Notes: generated by a model from the letters alone, not told the origin. A stretch of DNA of 23,508 nt from JBFLVQ01 sp040758525 (GCA_040758525.1 JBFLVQ010000069.1:1-23508), one strand, 5' to 3'; positions 14,405-22,855 are shown, counted from the first letter of the stretch. Numbers and translations are program-made.

Positions 14405-16534
14405 CTATTTTGCTGGGTAAAAAGTTTTGTTACCTTCTCCCATATCAATAAGCAGTTCCGCAGGTTTAAAACGTTCGCCGAACTTCTCCTCCAATTTATT
14501 TAATGTCTTAACAACTTTCTTAATACCTTCTACATCGGCGAAATGGAAAGGACCGCCCAGCGTAGGAGGAAAACCTAAACCAAAGACACCACCTACATCA
14601 CCATCACGAGGATTACGTAGAATCTTCTCTTGCAGGCAGAAGGCTGCCTCATTAAGAAATGCGTAGAGGAAACGTTCAGAGAGTTCTGCAGCATCGGCTG
14701 GCTTACGATCATGGCCAAATGGCAATAGATTGTAGACGCTATGATCGACACCACCCTTCTTACCATCCGTGTAGATATAGAATCCACGACCATTCTTACG
14801 TCCTAGGCGACCATCAGCAACCAGTTTGGAGGTAAAATCCGGCCCCTTCATACGTGAGCCAAAGACCTGTTCCATTACTTTACCAGCCTTTTCGGCTGTA
14901 TCTATACCAACCTCATCAGTGACCACAATTGGACCAACCGGGAAGCCTATTTTGGTAGCTGCCGTATCTATATCTTCAATACGATAGCCTTCAGCTAGTG
15001 CATAGTAGCCTTCCATAACATAACGACCAAAAACGCGTGAAGTGTAGAAGCCTACACCATCATTTACAACAATGGGTGTCTTACCATAGCGCTTTGTCAC
15101 TTCTACGGCGGTGGCAACTGCCTCCGGCGAAGTCTTCTCAGTAACAATGATCTCGACCAGCGGCATCTTGTGTACAGGCGAAAAGAAATGCATACCCAGA
15201 AAGCGCTCAGGCCGTTTTGATGCTTGTGCCAACAATGTGATAGGAATTGCCGAAGTATTGGAAGCAAAGATCGCATGCTCAGGCAGTATATCCTCGATTT
15301 CGCGAATTACTTGATGCTTCAGTTTCGGTTCCTCAAAGACAGCCTCAATAACAAGATCAACATGCTTAAAACCAGTGTAATCGGTTGTACCTGAGAGCAG
15401 ATCTAATCGTCTAAAGATCTCCAGTTGTGAATTACGCCGTTTCTCATACTTCTCTTTTATTATGCTGTTGGCATAAGCGACTCCCTTACCAACATAATCT
15501 GGCTCGCGATCCTTCATACGTACAGTATAGCCTGCGTCTACACTTACGGCTGCGATACCTGCACCCATTAGACCAGCTCCTAGTATACCAATCTTCTCTA
15601 CTGGCATTGGCTTGATACTACGATCAACCGAGGTATCCTTCTTTGCTTCATTACTACTAAAGAAAATATGTATAAGACTATGTGATTCACGTGAGGTAAC
15701 CAATTCACCAAAGTTACGTGCTTCTGCCTCAAGACCAGCCTCAAGCCCTTTGGTGAGACCTTCTTCAACACAGTTTAAGATCTTGTAAGGGGCAGGATAG
15801 AGACCCTTCGACTGCTTATTCACCATAGCAGCAGCGCCCTTCAAGATTGCGGCAAGCGCCTCACCCTGTGGTAATGGCCAACTAGGCCGATTTGGCTTCA
15901 GTTCACCTTTTGCCAATTTGAGTGCACGATCTTCTGCTGCTTCGCGTAGCAATGCAGATGGGACAACCTCATCGATCAATCCTACGGCTTTAGCGCGTGG
16001 TGAATAGGTACTCTTGCCTGTAAGCAATTTCTCTAGCGCCATCTCAAGCGGAACAAGACGTGATAGTCGTTGTGTTCCTGTACCTGCTGGTAATAGACCC
16101 AATTTCACTTCTGGAAGGGCAAAGGCTGTCTTGGCATTATCACTGCCAATACGATAATGACAATTGAGCGCTAGCTCCAGCCCACCGCCCATACAGGCAC
16201 CATTAACCGCGCAAACGACTGGCTTGCGTAGATCATAAAGACGTAAGAGTAGTTTTTGGAAGGTGCGACAGGCCTGATAGCCATCCTCAGCAGTCTTGAG
16301 ATCGGCAAACATGGTGATGTCGGCACCACCAAGGAAATTATCTTCTTTGCCACTGATAATCACCAGCGCGCGTAACTCATCACTCTTCTCTGCTCTTGTC
16401 ACGATCGCGTCCAACTCTTCCAGTGCTTGGCGCTTGAGCACATTAAGGCGCTCGCCTGGCACATCTATCACGATTGTGCCAACGCTATCCTTGTTAATAT
16501 TCAATGTAACAATGGAACTATCCGATTTTGCCAT
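14405..16534 (-). CDS. fadJ: Multifunctional enoyl-CoA hydratase / 3-hydroxyacyl-CoA dehydrogenase (FadJ-like)
   Basis: It carries out the second and third steps of beta-oxidation: hydration of trans-2-enoyl-CoA, then NAD-dependent oxidation of the 3-hydroxyacyl-CoA. Its 709 aa match FadJ/FadB (about 715-730). The crotonase domain is at about 8-200, with the GGADI oxyanion element at 69-73 and both catalytic glutamates, E120 (MGGGLELAL) and E142 (LPEVKLGLLPAGTGTQR). The NAD fold follows with GILGAGLMGAGIA at 316-328, then the dehydrogenase His H449 in GMHFFSPVHKMPLVE. A C-terminal 3HCDH domain includes GFYTSRVFGRY and PVGPIVVTDEVG. AAGGAG lies seven bases before the ATG. The thiolase stop is 19 bp upstream, so fadI and fadJ form one operon. 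FadJ rather than FadB is chosen because of the FadI-type thiolase beside it. Confidence 0.95.
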   Translation of the reverse strand: MAKSDSSIVTLNINKDSVGTIVIDVPGERLNVLKRQALEELDAIVTRAEKSDELRALVIISGKEDNFLGGADITMFADLKTAEDGYQACRTFQKLLLRLYDLRKPVVCAVNGACMGGGLELALNCHYRIGSDNAKTAFALPEVKLGLLPAGTGTQRLSRLVPLEMALEKLLTGKSTYSPRAKAVGLIDEVVPSALLREAAEDRALKLAKGELKPNRPSWPLPQGEALAAILKGAAAMVNKQSKGLYPAPYKILNCVEEGLTKGLEAGLEAEARNFGELVTSRESHSLIHIFFSSNEAKKDTSVDRSIKPMPVEKIGILGAGLMGAGIAAVSVDAGYTVRMKDREPDYVGKGVAYANSIIKEKYEKRRNSQLEIFRRLDLLSGTTDYTGFKHVDLVIEAVFEEPKLKHQVIREIEDILPEHAIFASNTSAIPITLLAQASKRPERFLGMHFFSPVHKMPLVEIIVTEKTSPEAVATAVEVTKRYGKTPIVVNDGVGFYTSRVFGRYVMEGYYALAEGYRIEDIDTAATKIGFPVGPIVVTDEVGIDTAEKAGKVMEQVFGSRMKGPDFTSKLVADGRLGRKNGRGFYIYTDGKKGGVDHSVYNLLPFGHDRKPADAAELSERFLYAFLNEAAFCLQEKILRNPRDGDVGGVFGLGFPPTLGGPFHFADVEGIKKVVKTLNKLEEKFGERFKPAELLIDMGEGNKTFYPAK

Positions 16535-16553
16535 TGCAGATCTCCTTCTTTAT

Positions 16554-17834
16554 TTAGCGCTCGACAATGAGCGTGGCGCCTAGCGCGCCGCCCGCGCAGA
16601 CGGTCAGTAGACCGTATTGAGAATTACGCCGGTTCATTTCATTGGCTAATGTCGTAAGTATACGTGCTCCAGTTGCACCAAAGGGATGGCCAACCGAGAT
16701 TGAGCCGCCACATACGTTGAAACGTTCCATATCGACTTCGCCGATCGCTTCACTACGATCAAGCCTCTCTTCAGCAAACTTACGCGAGGCGAAGGCGCGT
16801 AGATTGCAGAGTACTTGGCCCGCAAAAGCCTCATGCATATCGACAAGGTCCATCTCCTTCAAGCTCAGTTGTGCCTGTGCTAGCGCTTTAGCAGTAGCAT
16901 AAGCGGGTCCTAGCAACAGTCCTGCATCAGGGTCAAGCCCTGCAAAAGCATAAGTCTTGATATAACCAAGTGGACGATAGCCAAGTGCACGAGCGCGTTC
17001 TTCAGACATTAGCAGCACTGCTGACGCTCCATCGGTAAGAGGGCTGGAATTGGCTGGTGTGATTGTGCCAAATTGCTTGTCAAAAGCCGGCTTGAGCGAA
17101 GCAATCTTGGCGCGATCTGGGTCTCTACGAATAATGTCATCTTCACTGACAGCTTTATAATCAGTAGCTGGAAAGACCGTGGCGATCTCGGCTTTAAGTC
17201 TGCCATCAGCAAGCGCACGAGAAGCAAGCAGGTGGCTACGATAGGCATAATCATCCTGCTCCTCACGTGTTACACCCCACTCACGATTCATCAATTCGCA
17301 ATGTTCACCCATAGTAAGCCCTGTATAAGGCTCGGAGATCGATATAGGAACCGGGAGCATATCCTGCAGTTTTACCTGCATCATGGTGTACATCTTCTCT
17401 TCTTGAGTCTTCTTACCATTGGCCTCCATAACAATACGCCGAAAAGGTTCGGAGACCATAATAGGCGTGTCGGATAGTGATTCGGCGCCTCCAGCAATAG
17501 CGATATGAGCATGTCCTAGCGCAACTGAGGCAGCCGCTGAAGCGATTGCGCGTACACCGGTTGCACAAGCCATCTGCACAGTATGCGCTGGTACAGATTT
17601 GGGAATGCCGATTGTGAGACCAATTTCACGGGCGATATTGGGTGTAGAAGGTTTGCCTATTGCTGTGCCATAAACAATCTCGCCAATCTCTTTTACATTG
17701 ATATCGGTGCGGTTTACCAACTCCCGTACACAGGCCTTACCCAGATCAAGCGCAGTCATATGCTGGAACGCGCCACTGGCCTTCATAAACGGGGTACGGC
17801 AACCAGCAATAATTGCCACTCTGTTCTGACTCAT
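16554..17834 (-). CDS. fadI: Acetyl-CoA C-acyltransferase (3-ketoacyl-CoA thiolase, FadI-type)
   Basis: It catalyses the last step of beta-oxidation, thiolytic release of acetyl-CoA from 3-ketoacyl-CoA. The start is the ATG at 17834 (426 aa), with AAGGAG seven bases upstream; the frame opens 75 bp earlier but that extension is leader sequence. Active residues: nucleophile C90 (QMACATGVRA), H383 in GGSISVGHPFGATGAR, and C413 in the C-terminal CAGGALGA. The segment DMLPVPISISEPYTGLTMGE and the following TREEQDDYAYRSH are typical of FadI rather than FadA. It is followed 19 bp later by fadJ, and the dehydrogenase gene lies 103 bp upstream in the same direction. A hairpin and a run of eight T precede its ribosome-binding site. 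Confidence 0.95.
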   Translation of the reverse strand: MSQNRVAIIAGCRTPFMKASGAFQHMTALDLGKACVRELVNRTDINVKEIGEIVYGTAIGKPSTPNIAREIGLTIGIPKSVPAHTVQMACATGVRAIASAAASVALGHAHIAIAGGAESLSDTPIMVSEPFRRIVMEANGKKTQEEKMYTMMQVKLQDMLPVPISISEPYTGLTMGEHCELMNREWGVTREEQDDYAYRSHLLASRALADGRLKAEIATVFPATDYKAVSEDDIIRRDPDRAKIASLKPAFDKQFGTITPANSSPLTDGASAVLLMSEERARALGYRPLGYIKTYAFAGLDPDAGLLLGPAYATAKALAQAQLSLKEMDLVDMHEAFAGQVLCNLRAFASRKFAEERLDRSEAIGEVDMERFNVCGGSISVGHPFGATGARILTTLANEMNRRNSQYGLLTVCAGGALGATLIVER

Positions 17835-17849
17835 AAAATATCTCCTTAA

Positions 17850-17888
17850 AAAAAAGCGTCGGCTAGCAACAACAAGCCTCCCTTGTTG
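17850..17888 (-). promoter_or_regulatory. Leader hairpin and T-run before the thiolase gene
   Basis: On the minus strand, CAACAAG (17888-17882) and CTTGTTG (17876-17870) can pair across a GGAGG loop. About 12 bases further on is a run of eight T (17857-17850), directly followed by the AAGGAG ribosome-binding site of fadI. The T-run is too far from this stem for a classical terminator; the elements could form a weak attenuator or fold in the fadI leader. This is inference. Confidence 0.25.
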
Positions 17889-17937
17889 AGTTAAGAAGAG
17901 TACAAGCACACTGATGGCTTATTATTGCCAGCAAGAA

Positions 17938-19749
17938 TTATTCGAAGGGATAGCCTTCTGCTTCGATAATGCGATCCGCAATACGGCGGCGTGCCGTCAC
18001 GGTATTAATAGGCTGCCACTGTAGTAGCCGCTGTAGTGATTTGATCGAGGCAGTCAATTCTGTATTCTCTGCGATTACTGCAAGCGTTTGCCGACCCTGC
18101 ATCTCCACACGTGCAATGGCGTCATTGAGTAGTACACGCATCATCTCGGTATGATAACTGGCCTTCTCTTCACCAACGTGGGCAATGCGCTTAAGGGTGC
18201 GCAAGAGGGTGCTCTCGCAGGCATAGGTCTCCATAATGCAGTTACTAATTGCAGCAATCACTTCCTGCTGCTCAGACAGCTCCATCATCCACTTCTGTGT
18301 GGCCAGGCCTAAGAGCATAATAACGGCTTTCTTCATATTAGTGACGGCCGTCTGTTCAGCACTGAAATGGCCTGTGTCCTTCTGTTCAGGTTCTAATTGT
18401 GGGAGTGGGCCGGTGTCATATAGATCCTTAAGAATACCCTGTCCAATATCGACGATTGGCAGTGTACCTTCGAGGGCGCGTTTAAGCAGCATATCAACAA
18501 TGAGCAATCGATTTATCTCATTGGTACCTTCAAAGATACGTGTAGGACGGGAATTACGATAGTCACGCTCGACGGGATACTCTTTACTGTAACCATTACC
18601 TCCAAAAATCTGTACTGCCTCGTCAACCGCATAGGAGCCAGCTTCAGATCCATATACCTTAAGTATAGAACTTTCGATTGCATACTCTTTTAGCGCGTCC
18701 ATAGAGTGCTTAAGATAGTTGGGATCAGAAGGATCTAGATCGCGCAATTGCTCATCAATCATACCCGCAGTGCGAAAAGCCATACTTTCGACGGTATAAG
18801 CACGTATCGCCATTTCTGCAAGTTTCTGCTTGATAAGGCCAAAATCGGCAATAGTTTTACCAAATGCCTTACGTAATTTGGCGTACTTGACAGAGAGAGT
18901 GAGTGAGCGCTTGATTTGGGTAGCAGATGCAGCGCCAATATTCATACGTCCCATATTGAGGGCATTAAAGGCAATATGATGACCCTTACCAATCTCACCA
19001 AGGATATTCTCAACAGGAACTTTGACATTATCAAAGAAGACAGGACGAGTAGACGAGCCTGTTAGACCCATCTTCTTCTCTTCTGCACCTAAAGTAATAC
19101 CCGGACTATCGGCCTCGACAATGAACATGGTGAACTTCTTACCATCGATCTTGGCAGCAACATTAAAAAGATTGGCTAAGGCAGCATTAGTAATCCACAT
19201 CTTGCTACCGTTAAGGATATAGTGTTGACCGTCCTCAGAGAGGGTGGCGGTAGTACGAATCGACATTGCATCAGAACCACAATGGGGTTCAGTAAGACAA
19301 TAGGCAGCGATCCATTCGCCAGAAAGCAGCTTGGGTAAGTATTTCTTTCGCTGCGCCTCGGAGCCAAAGTAGACAATCGGAATCATGCCAACAGAGGTGT
19401 GCACACCTACCCAGCCAGCAAAAGAGACCTGTAGCGTGTTGGCCTCTGCAGCTAACAATGCGGTTGTCTTCTTCATCCCATAACCGCCCATTATCGTAGG
19501 CACTTCAAGGCCAAGCATGCCAACCTCGCCGGCTTTAAGCATCAACTGGCGCACCGTCTGTTCGTTAAGAGCTTCTAGCTCCTCGTCATGTAATACCACT
19601 TCTTTCTCAAAGAAGGCCCGTATGGCTGCCGCTACCTCGCGCTGTATATCTTCTAGGTCATCACGGGTGAAAATAGAATCATAATAGGTATCGGTAATGA
19701 GGAACTCTCCTCCACGTGGTATACGCCGGTTGATGGCTGATGAAGTCAT
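17938..19749 (-). CDS. Acyl-CoA dehydrogenase, long form with extra C-terminal domain
   Basis: An FAD enzyme for the first step of beta-oxidation, oxidising acyl-CoA to trans-2-enoyl-CoA. Residues are numbered from the ATG at 19749 (603 aa). Signature 1, AYCLTEPHCGSDA, is at 149-161; signature 2 contains IFGGNGYSKEYPVERDYR near 381-398; the probable catalytic base is E407 in RIFEGTNEI, the position used in VLCAD. The normal ACAD core ends near residue 430. A further 170-residue helical domain follows, as in VLCAD/ACAD9-like enzymes, which prefer long chains and can associate with the membrane. A TTG at 19755 would add two residues; AAGGA lies ten bases before the ATG and four before the TTG, so I prefer ATG. 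It is the first gene of the fad cluster and is read from the overlapping divergent promoter. Confidence 0.93.
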   Translation of the reverse strand: MTSSAINRRIPRGGEFLITDTYYDSIFTRDDLEDIQREVAAAIRAFFEKEVVLHDEELEALNEQTVRQLMLKAGEVGMLGLEVPTIMGGYGMKKTTALLAAEANTLQVSFAGWVGVHTSVGMIPIVYFGSEAQRKKYLPKLLSGEWIAAYCLTEPHCGSDAMSIRTTATLSEDGQHYILNGSKMWITNAALANLFNVAAKIDGKKFTMFIVEADSPGITLGAEEKKMGLTGSSTRPVFFDNVKVPVENILGEIGKGHHIAFNALNMGRMNIGAASATQIKRSLTLSVKYAKLRKAFGKTIADFGLIKQKLAEMAIRAYTVESMAFRTAGMIDEQLRDLDPSDPNYLKHSMDALKEYAIESSILKVYGSEAGSYAVDEAVQIFGGNGYSKEYPVERDYRNSRPTRIFEGTNEINRLLIVDMLLKRALEGTLPIVDIGQGILKDLYDTGPLPQLEPEQKDTGHFSAEQTAVTNMKKAVIMLLGLATQKWMMELSEQQEVIAAISNCIMETYACESTLLRTLKRIAHVGEEKASYHTEMMRVLLNDAIARVEMQGRQTLAVIAENTELTASIKSLQRLLQWQPINTVTARRRIADRIIEAEGYPFE

Positions 19750-19767
19750 AGGCAAGTTTTCCTTTTT

Positions 19768-19796
19768 TTGACAACTTGAAGAGGAGGTAATATATC
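19768..19796 (+). promoter_or_regulatory. Candidate promoter of the VWFA gene
   Basis: A perfect TTGACA (19768-19773), a 17-base spacer and TATATC (19791-19796, four of six). Transcription would start near 19803, giving a leader of about 190 bases that contains both palindromes and the hairpin at 19935-19962. The -35 box lies inside the dehydrogenase leader, four bases from that gene's AAGGA ribosome-binding site. Confidence 0.5.
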
Positions 19797-19817
19797 GCGA
19801 AAAGGTAAGTAGATCAA
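19789..19817 (-). promoter_or_regulatory. Candidate promoter of the acyl-CoA dehydrogenase gene
   Basis: On the minus strand, TTGATC (19817-19812) and TATATT (19794-19789) have a 17-base spacer and match four and five of six consensus positions. Transcription would start near 19782, leaving a leader of about 33 bases to the ATG at 19749. Its -10 box overlaps that of the opposite promoter. A TGACC/GGTCA palindrome lies two bases beyond its -35 box. Confidence 0.5.
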
Positions 19818-19819
19818 GA

Positions 19820-19833
19820 TGACCCGCTGGTCA
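19820..19833. promoter_or_regulatory. Candidate operator TGACC-N4-GGTCA
   Basis: A perfect five-base inverted repeat with a CGCT spacer, two bases upstream of the -35 box of the dehydrogenase promoter and about 17 bases into the leader of the VWFA gene. A GGTCAA half-site recurs at 19964-19969. The size and symmetry suit a dimeric regulator; which one is unknown, and no regulator gene is in the window. Confidence 0.4.
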
Positions 19834-19846
19834 ATGAATACCGTTA

Positions 19847-19859
19847 GAGAACCGTTCTC
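19847..19859. promoter_or_regulatory. Second palindrome GAGAAC-C-GTTCTC
   Basis: A perfect six-base inverted repeat around a single central C, 13 bp downstream of the TGACC/GGTCA palindrome. With ACCGTT repeated at 19840-19845 and 19851-19856, it gives this stretch a density of symmetry absent from the other intergenic regions. Probably a regulatory protein site; its identity is unknown. Confidence 0.35.
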
Positions 19860-19934
19860 CCACCTATTTATCAGAAAATTCGGGCGACAAAAAGACGGGC
19901 AACTTTTTTGCTACTGGCGGCACTAAGAGTTTAT

Positions 19935-19962
19935 CCGATCCCAACCATCCGCTCCGGATCGG
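19935..19962 (+). promoter_or_regulatory. Leader hairpin of the VWFA gene
   Basis: CCGATCC (19935-19941) and GGATCGG (19956-19962) form a perfect seven-pair, GC-rich stem with a 14-base loop. It ends about 14 bases before the GGAGAGG ribosome-binding site at 19980-19986. No T-run follows, so it is more likely to affect mRNA stability or translation than termination. Confidence 0.35.
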
Positions 19963-19992
19963 CGGTCAACCCAAAACTAGGAGAGGTAGTCT

Positions 19993-21738
19993 ATGCAGGC
20001 AAGTATCTACCAGCGCTCCTTAGCGGCCGCGCGGCATTTCCTTGCCGCACTCTCAATCTCACTATTATTAGTAACTTATGGATGGAACACAACGACTGCC
20101 TATAGTCAAACACGGTCGGCTGTAAACACTACACTTGTGCCGTTACCTGCTAGCGGCACACTTTGGGTGGAGAATAATAGAGGTGATATTCACATTAGTC
20201 TAAACCAGCGCAATGACCTAGAGGTTACTGCTACTCGCCATGGAAGCGGCGCGCCAGCGCTTACTCAGGAGTTTCAAGTAACAAACAAGGGCAATAAGGT
20301 CACGATCACAACCCGACCACTAGCCGCAGCTAATGAAGTGGATCTAAAAATCTCGGTACCAGTCGGCACCCAACTACGACTCTTCTCCAAGGTTGGCAAC
20401 ATAGATGTGACTGGCGCACCTGGCAGCCTGATTGCTAAGACAGAACGGGGCAATATACAACTCAACCTACCTAACAGTATAAATGCCGATATCTCTATAT
20501 CTTCAATGCTTGGCACAGTACGTTCAAATCAAAAGCTTAATTTTACCGGCACACCAGATCTACGCTCTCTATATGGGCAGCTAGGCAATGGTGGACCAGT
20601 GCTGTCAGCACAAAGTGAAAAGGGGCAGATCCTGCTGACCACTTCTGCAGATGTGAAAGATTATACCGCTACTAGTGAACCATCTATTACCGTCGAAAAA
20701 GTAGAGTCGCATCAGCCCAAGATAGAAACAGAACCAGATAGCTCTGAAGCAAAACCGCCGGTAAAGCCACAATTGCGCCAGCCTGATACCCAAGCACAAC
20801 GAAGCCAAGTAGCCGAGAAGGTTATTGAACCAGCTAAGGCACAGCCAGAGACAGTTGAAGATAATGTGCTTAAGATTGAGTCTCAGTTGGTTACTATTAA
20901 TGCCAGTGTCAGCAATAACAATGGCCAGCCGCTTATTAACCTACAGCAGGAAGATTTTCTTATCTATGAAGATCGAGTGTCTCAGGAGATTGTTCATTTC
21001 CAGTCTATTAATACCCCATTTAATCTGGTGCTGCTAATCGACCTGAGTGGCAGCGTACGCAAGAAGATCAAACTTATACGTCGCGCTGCTTGGCACTTTA
21101 TACAAGCAACCCGTGTAGAAGATAGAGTAGCAATTGTTACCTTTACCGATAGGGCAGAGCTGGTCTGTCCACTCACTAGTAATCGTACAGAGTTGCGCGA
21201 TGGTATCTCAAGAATACGTGAGCCAGAAGGAGGTACAAATTTTTACGATACTCTTGATAGCACTCTGAAATGGTTGTTACGTAAAGCACGTGGTGAGCGT
21301 AACGCAATCGTGATTATGTCTGATGGGGTAGATAATGCACTCCCTGGTATTCCTGGCACAGGCTCGGAAATATCATTTGAAGAGATGCTTGCCCATGTAG
21401 AAGAGTCTGATGTGCTTATGTTCCCAATATACTTGAATACAGAGAAAGAGGCTGAAGACTTAGATGATAACCGTGCTATGCAAAGTTATGCGACAGCGCG
21501 TAGACAGCTACAACTATTGGGCGAAGTCACCGGTGGTCGTATATTCCGCGCTGATCGTGTAGAGGATCTGGAAGGCCGTTATGAGCAGGTAGCGGCAGAA
21601 CTGCGCACTATCTACAGTCTAGGCTACTATCCCACCAATAACGAGAGTTATGGTCAATTCCGCCGTATCACTGTGCGTGTCAAACGTGACGATGCGCGTG
21701 TACGAGCACGACGTGGCTACTACGCCAAATCAAGATAA
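19993..21738 (+). CDS. Secreted protein: DUF4097-like beta domain fused to VWFA-related Acidobacterial domain
   Basis: A 581-aa exported protein. A basic N-terminus and hydrophobic core at 13-29, with likely cleavage near AYS-Q (37-38), form the signal peptide. Residues about 50-220 are short repeating beta strands with [VI]-x-[NK]-x-x-G-[ND]-I-x-[IVL] patterns (WVENNRGDIHI, FSKVGNIDVT, KTERGNIQLNL), as in DUF4097-type beta-solenoid domains. A Pro/Glu/Gln-rich linker (about 225-285) follows. The VWA-type region begins near 293, with the MIDAS motif D350-L-S352-G-S354 and a later SDGVDN, and ends in the SLGYYP...RRGYYAKSR element typical of the VWFA-related Acidobacterial domain. GGAGAGG six bases before the ATG fixes the start. 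It probably binds a partner through a metal ion in the cell envelope; the ligand is unknown. Confidence 0.9.
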   Translation: MQASIYQRSLAAARHFLAALSISLLLVTYGWNTTTAYSQTRSAVNTTLVPLPASGTLWVENNRGDIHISLNQRNDLEVTATRHGSGAPALTQEFQVTNKGNKVTITTRPLAAANEVDLKISVPVGTQLRLFSKVGNIDVTGAPGSLIAKTERGNIQLNLPNSINADISISSMLGTVRSNQKLNFTGTPDLRSLYGQLGNGGPVLSAQSEKGQILLTTSADVKDYTATSEPSITVEKVESHQPKIETEPDSSEAKPPVKPQLRQPDTQAQRSQVAEKVIEPAKAQPETVEDNVLKIESQLVTINASVSNNNGQPLINLQQEDFLIYEDRVSQEIVHFQSINTPFNLVLLIDLSGSVRKKIKLIRRAAWHFIQATRVEDRVAIVTFTDRAELVCPLTSNRTELRDGISRIREPEGGTNFYDTLDSTLKWLLRKARGERNAIVIMSDGVDNALPGIPGTGSEISFEEMLAHVEESDVLMFPIYLNTEKEAEDLDDNRAMQSYATARRQLQLLGEVTGGRIFRADRVEDLEGRYEQVAAELRTIYSLGYYPTNNESYGQFRRITVRVKRDDARVRARRGYYAKSR

Positions 21739-21878
21739 ATATCGCAAAGATTTTTTGCAACCATGTGTATGTCTGTGCGTTGAATCTGGCGGGGAGTGCC
21801 GTTTTCAACCTGAAGATGGCTTACCTTTCACCCTCAACAGACCATAATCCACCCCTTGGTGTGAAAGGAGTAGATAAA

Positions 21879-22850
21879 ATGAAAAGATCTATTCTCACAA
21901 TTAGCCTGTCCTTTCTATTAATGACACTGGTTGCGCCACTGTCTTACGCACAGTCTGCTAGCACATCTACACAAGAAGTTGCTAAAGAAGAGACCGAAGC
22001 AGAAGTTTACAAAGTCTGGTATCAGGCGAATGATAGCAAAGACTATGCTAAGGCAATGGAATTGGCACAAGCATACTTGAAAAAATTCCCTACTGGTCAA
22101 TATTCTGACTATATGAAAAAATGGGTTGTAGATACCCGCGCGCGCTTGTTCAATCAAGCGCGAGATGCCAAAAAGATCGCTGAAGAGATACGTCTAGGCC
22201 AGGAGGCGCTAGTAAGCGAGCCAGAAAATATTGACTATCTATATCTACTTGCCGTTGACCTACGCACCCACGAACTTTCTGCCAGCCCCCCTAATTACAC
22301 ACACGCCAAAGAAGCGAGCGATTTTACCCAACGGGTGATCAAGTTGATTGAGGCAGACAAAATACCCAACGTTGTACCAAAAGAGAAATGGAATAAGAAT
22401 CTCTCGCTTGCCTTCTTCTATCATACACTGGCTACGATCGAGAAGAATAAACAGAATCTTGATACGGCGATCGAATACAACAATAAGTCTATTGCGCTCG
22501 ACCAACAATCGCCAATCTATCTGCTTACTGGTGGCTCCTATCACCAGGAGAAATACCAGCTTGCCTCAAAAAAACTTAACGCCCTTCCTGAACAAGATCG
22601 CAAACTACCAGAGGTGAAGACGACCCTAGATGAACTCAATAGTGAAGCAGATGTTATCATTGAGCTTTGGGCCAAGTTCCTTGCCCTAACAGTTAATAAC
22701 AGCGCCTACGGTGCAACTCGCAAGGAAGTAGAACAGATCACCACTACACTCTATCAGTACCGTCATCCCGATACACCAAATGGCTTGGAAGAATTGATCA
22801 AGAAATACACTCCTTCAACCAATCCAGAAAAATCCTCAACGCCAAAGTAA
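21879..22850 (+). CDS. Secreted helical-repeat (TPR-like) protein (323 aa)
   Basis: The start at 21879 is supported by AAAGGAG eight bases upstream and by the signal peptide it reveals: MKRS, hydrophobic core to about residue 20, and likely cleavage after SYA (24). The frame opens 114 bp earlier, but that part is leader. The mature protein is all-helical. Paired-helix units are visible, such as YKVWYQANDSKDYAKAMELA near 47 and LAFFYHTLATIEKN...AIEYNNKSIALD further on; the latter fits a tetratricopeptide repeat. It is charged, with one Cys-free run throughout, and lacks catalytic motifs. It probably scaffolds other envelope proteins; this is inference. The VWFA gene is 140 bp upstream on the same strand, and a hairpin follows the stop by 5 bp. 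Confidence 0.85.
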   Translation: MKRSILTISLSFLLMTLVAPLSYAQSASTSTQEVAKEETEAEVYKVWYQANDSKDYAKAMELAQAYLKKFPTGQYSDYMKKWVVDTRARLFNQARDAKKIAEEIRLGQEALVSEPENIDYLYLLAVDLRTHELSASPPNYTHAKEASDFTQRVIKLIEADKIPNVVPKEKWNKNLSLAFFYHTLATIEKNKQNLDTAIEYNNKSIALDQQSPIYLLTGGSYHQEKYQLASKKLNALPEQDRKLPEVKTTLDELNSEADVIIELWAKFLALTVNNSAYGATRKEVEQITTTLYQYRHPDTPNGLEELIKKYTPSTNPEKSSTPK

Positions 22851-22855
22851 TTTAA

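Noticed and set aside
21739..21760. GCAAA/TTTGC hairpin after the VWFA gene as terminator
   Set aside because: The stem is only five weak pairs and no T-run follows the stem.
21765..21878. Longer start for the TPR-like secreted protein
   Set aside because: It would bury the signal peptide at residue 39; the AAAGGAG and signal peptide both point to 21879.
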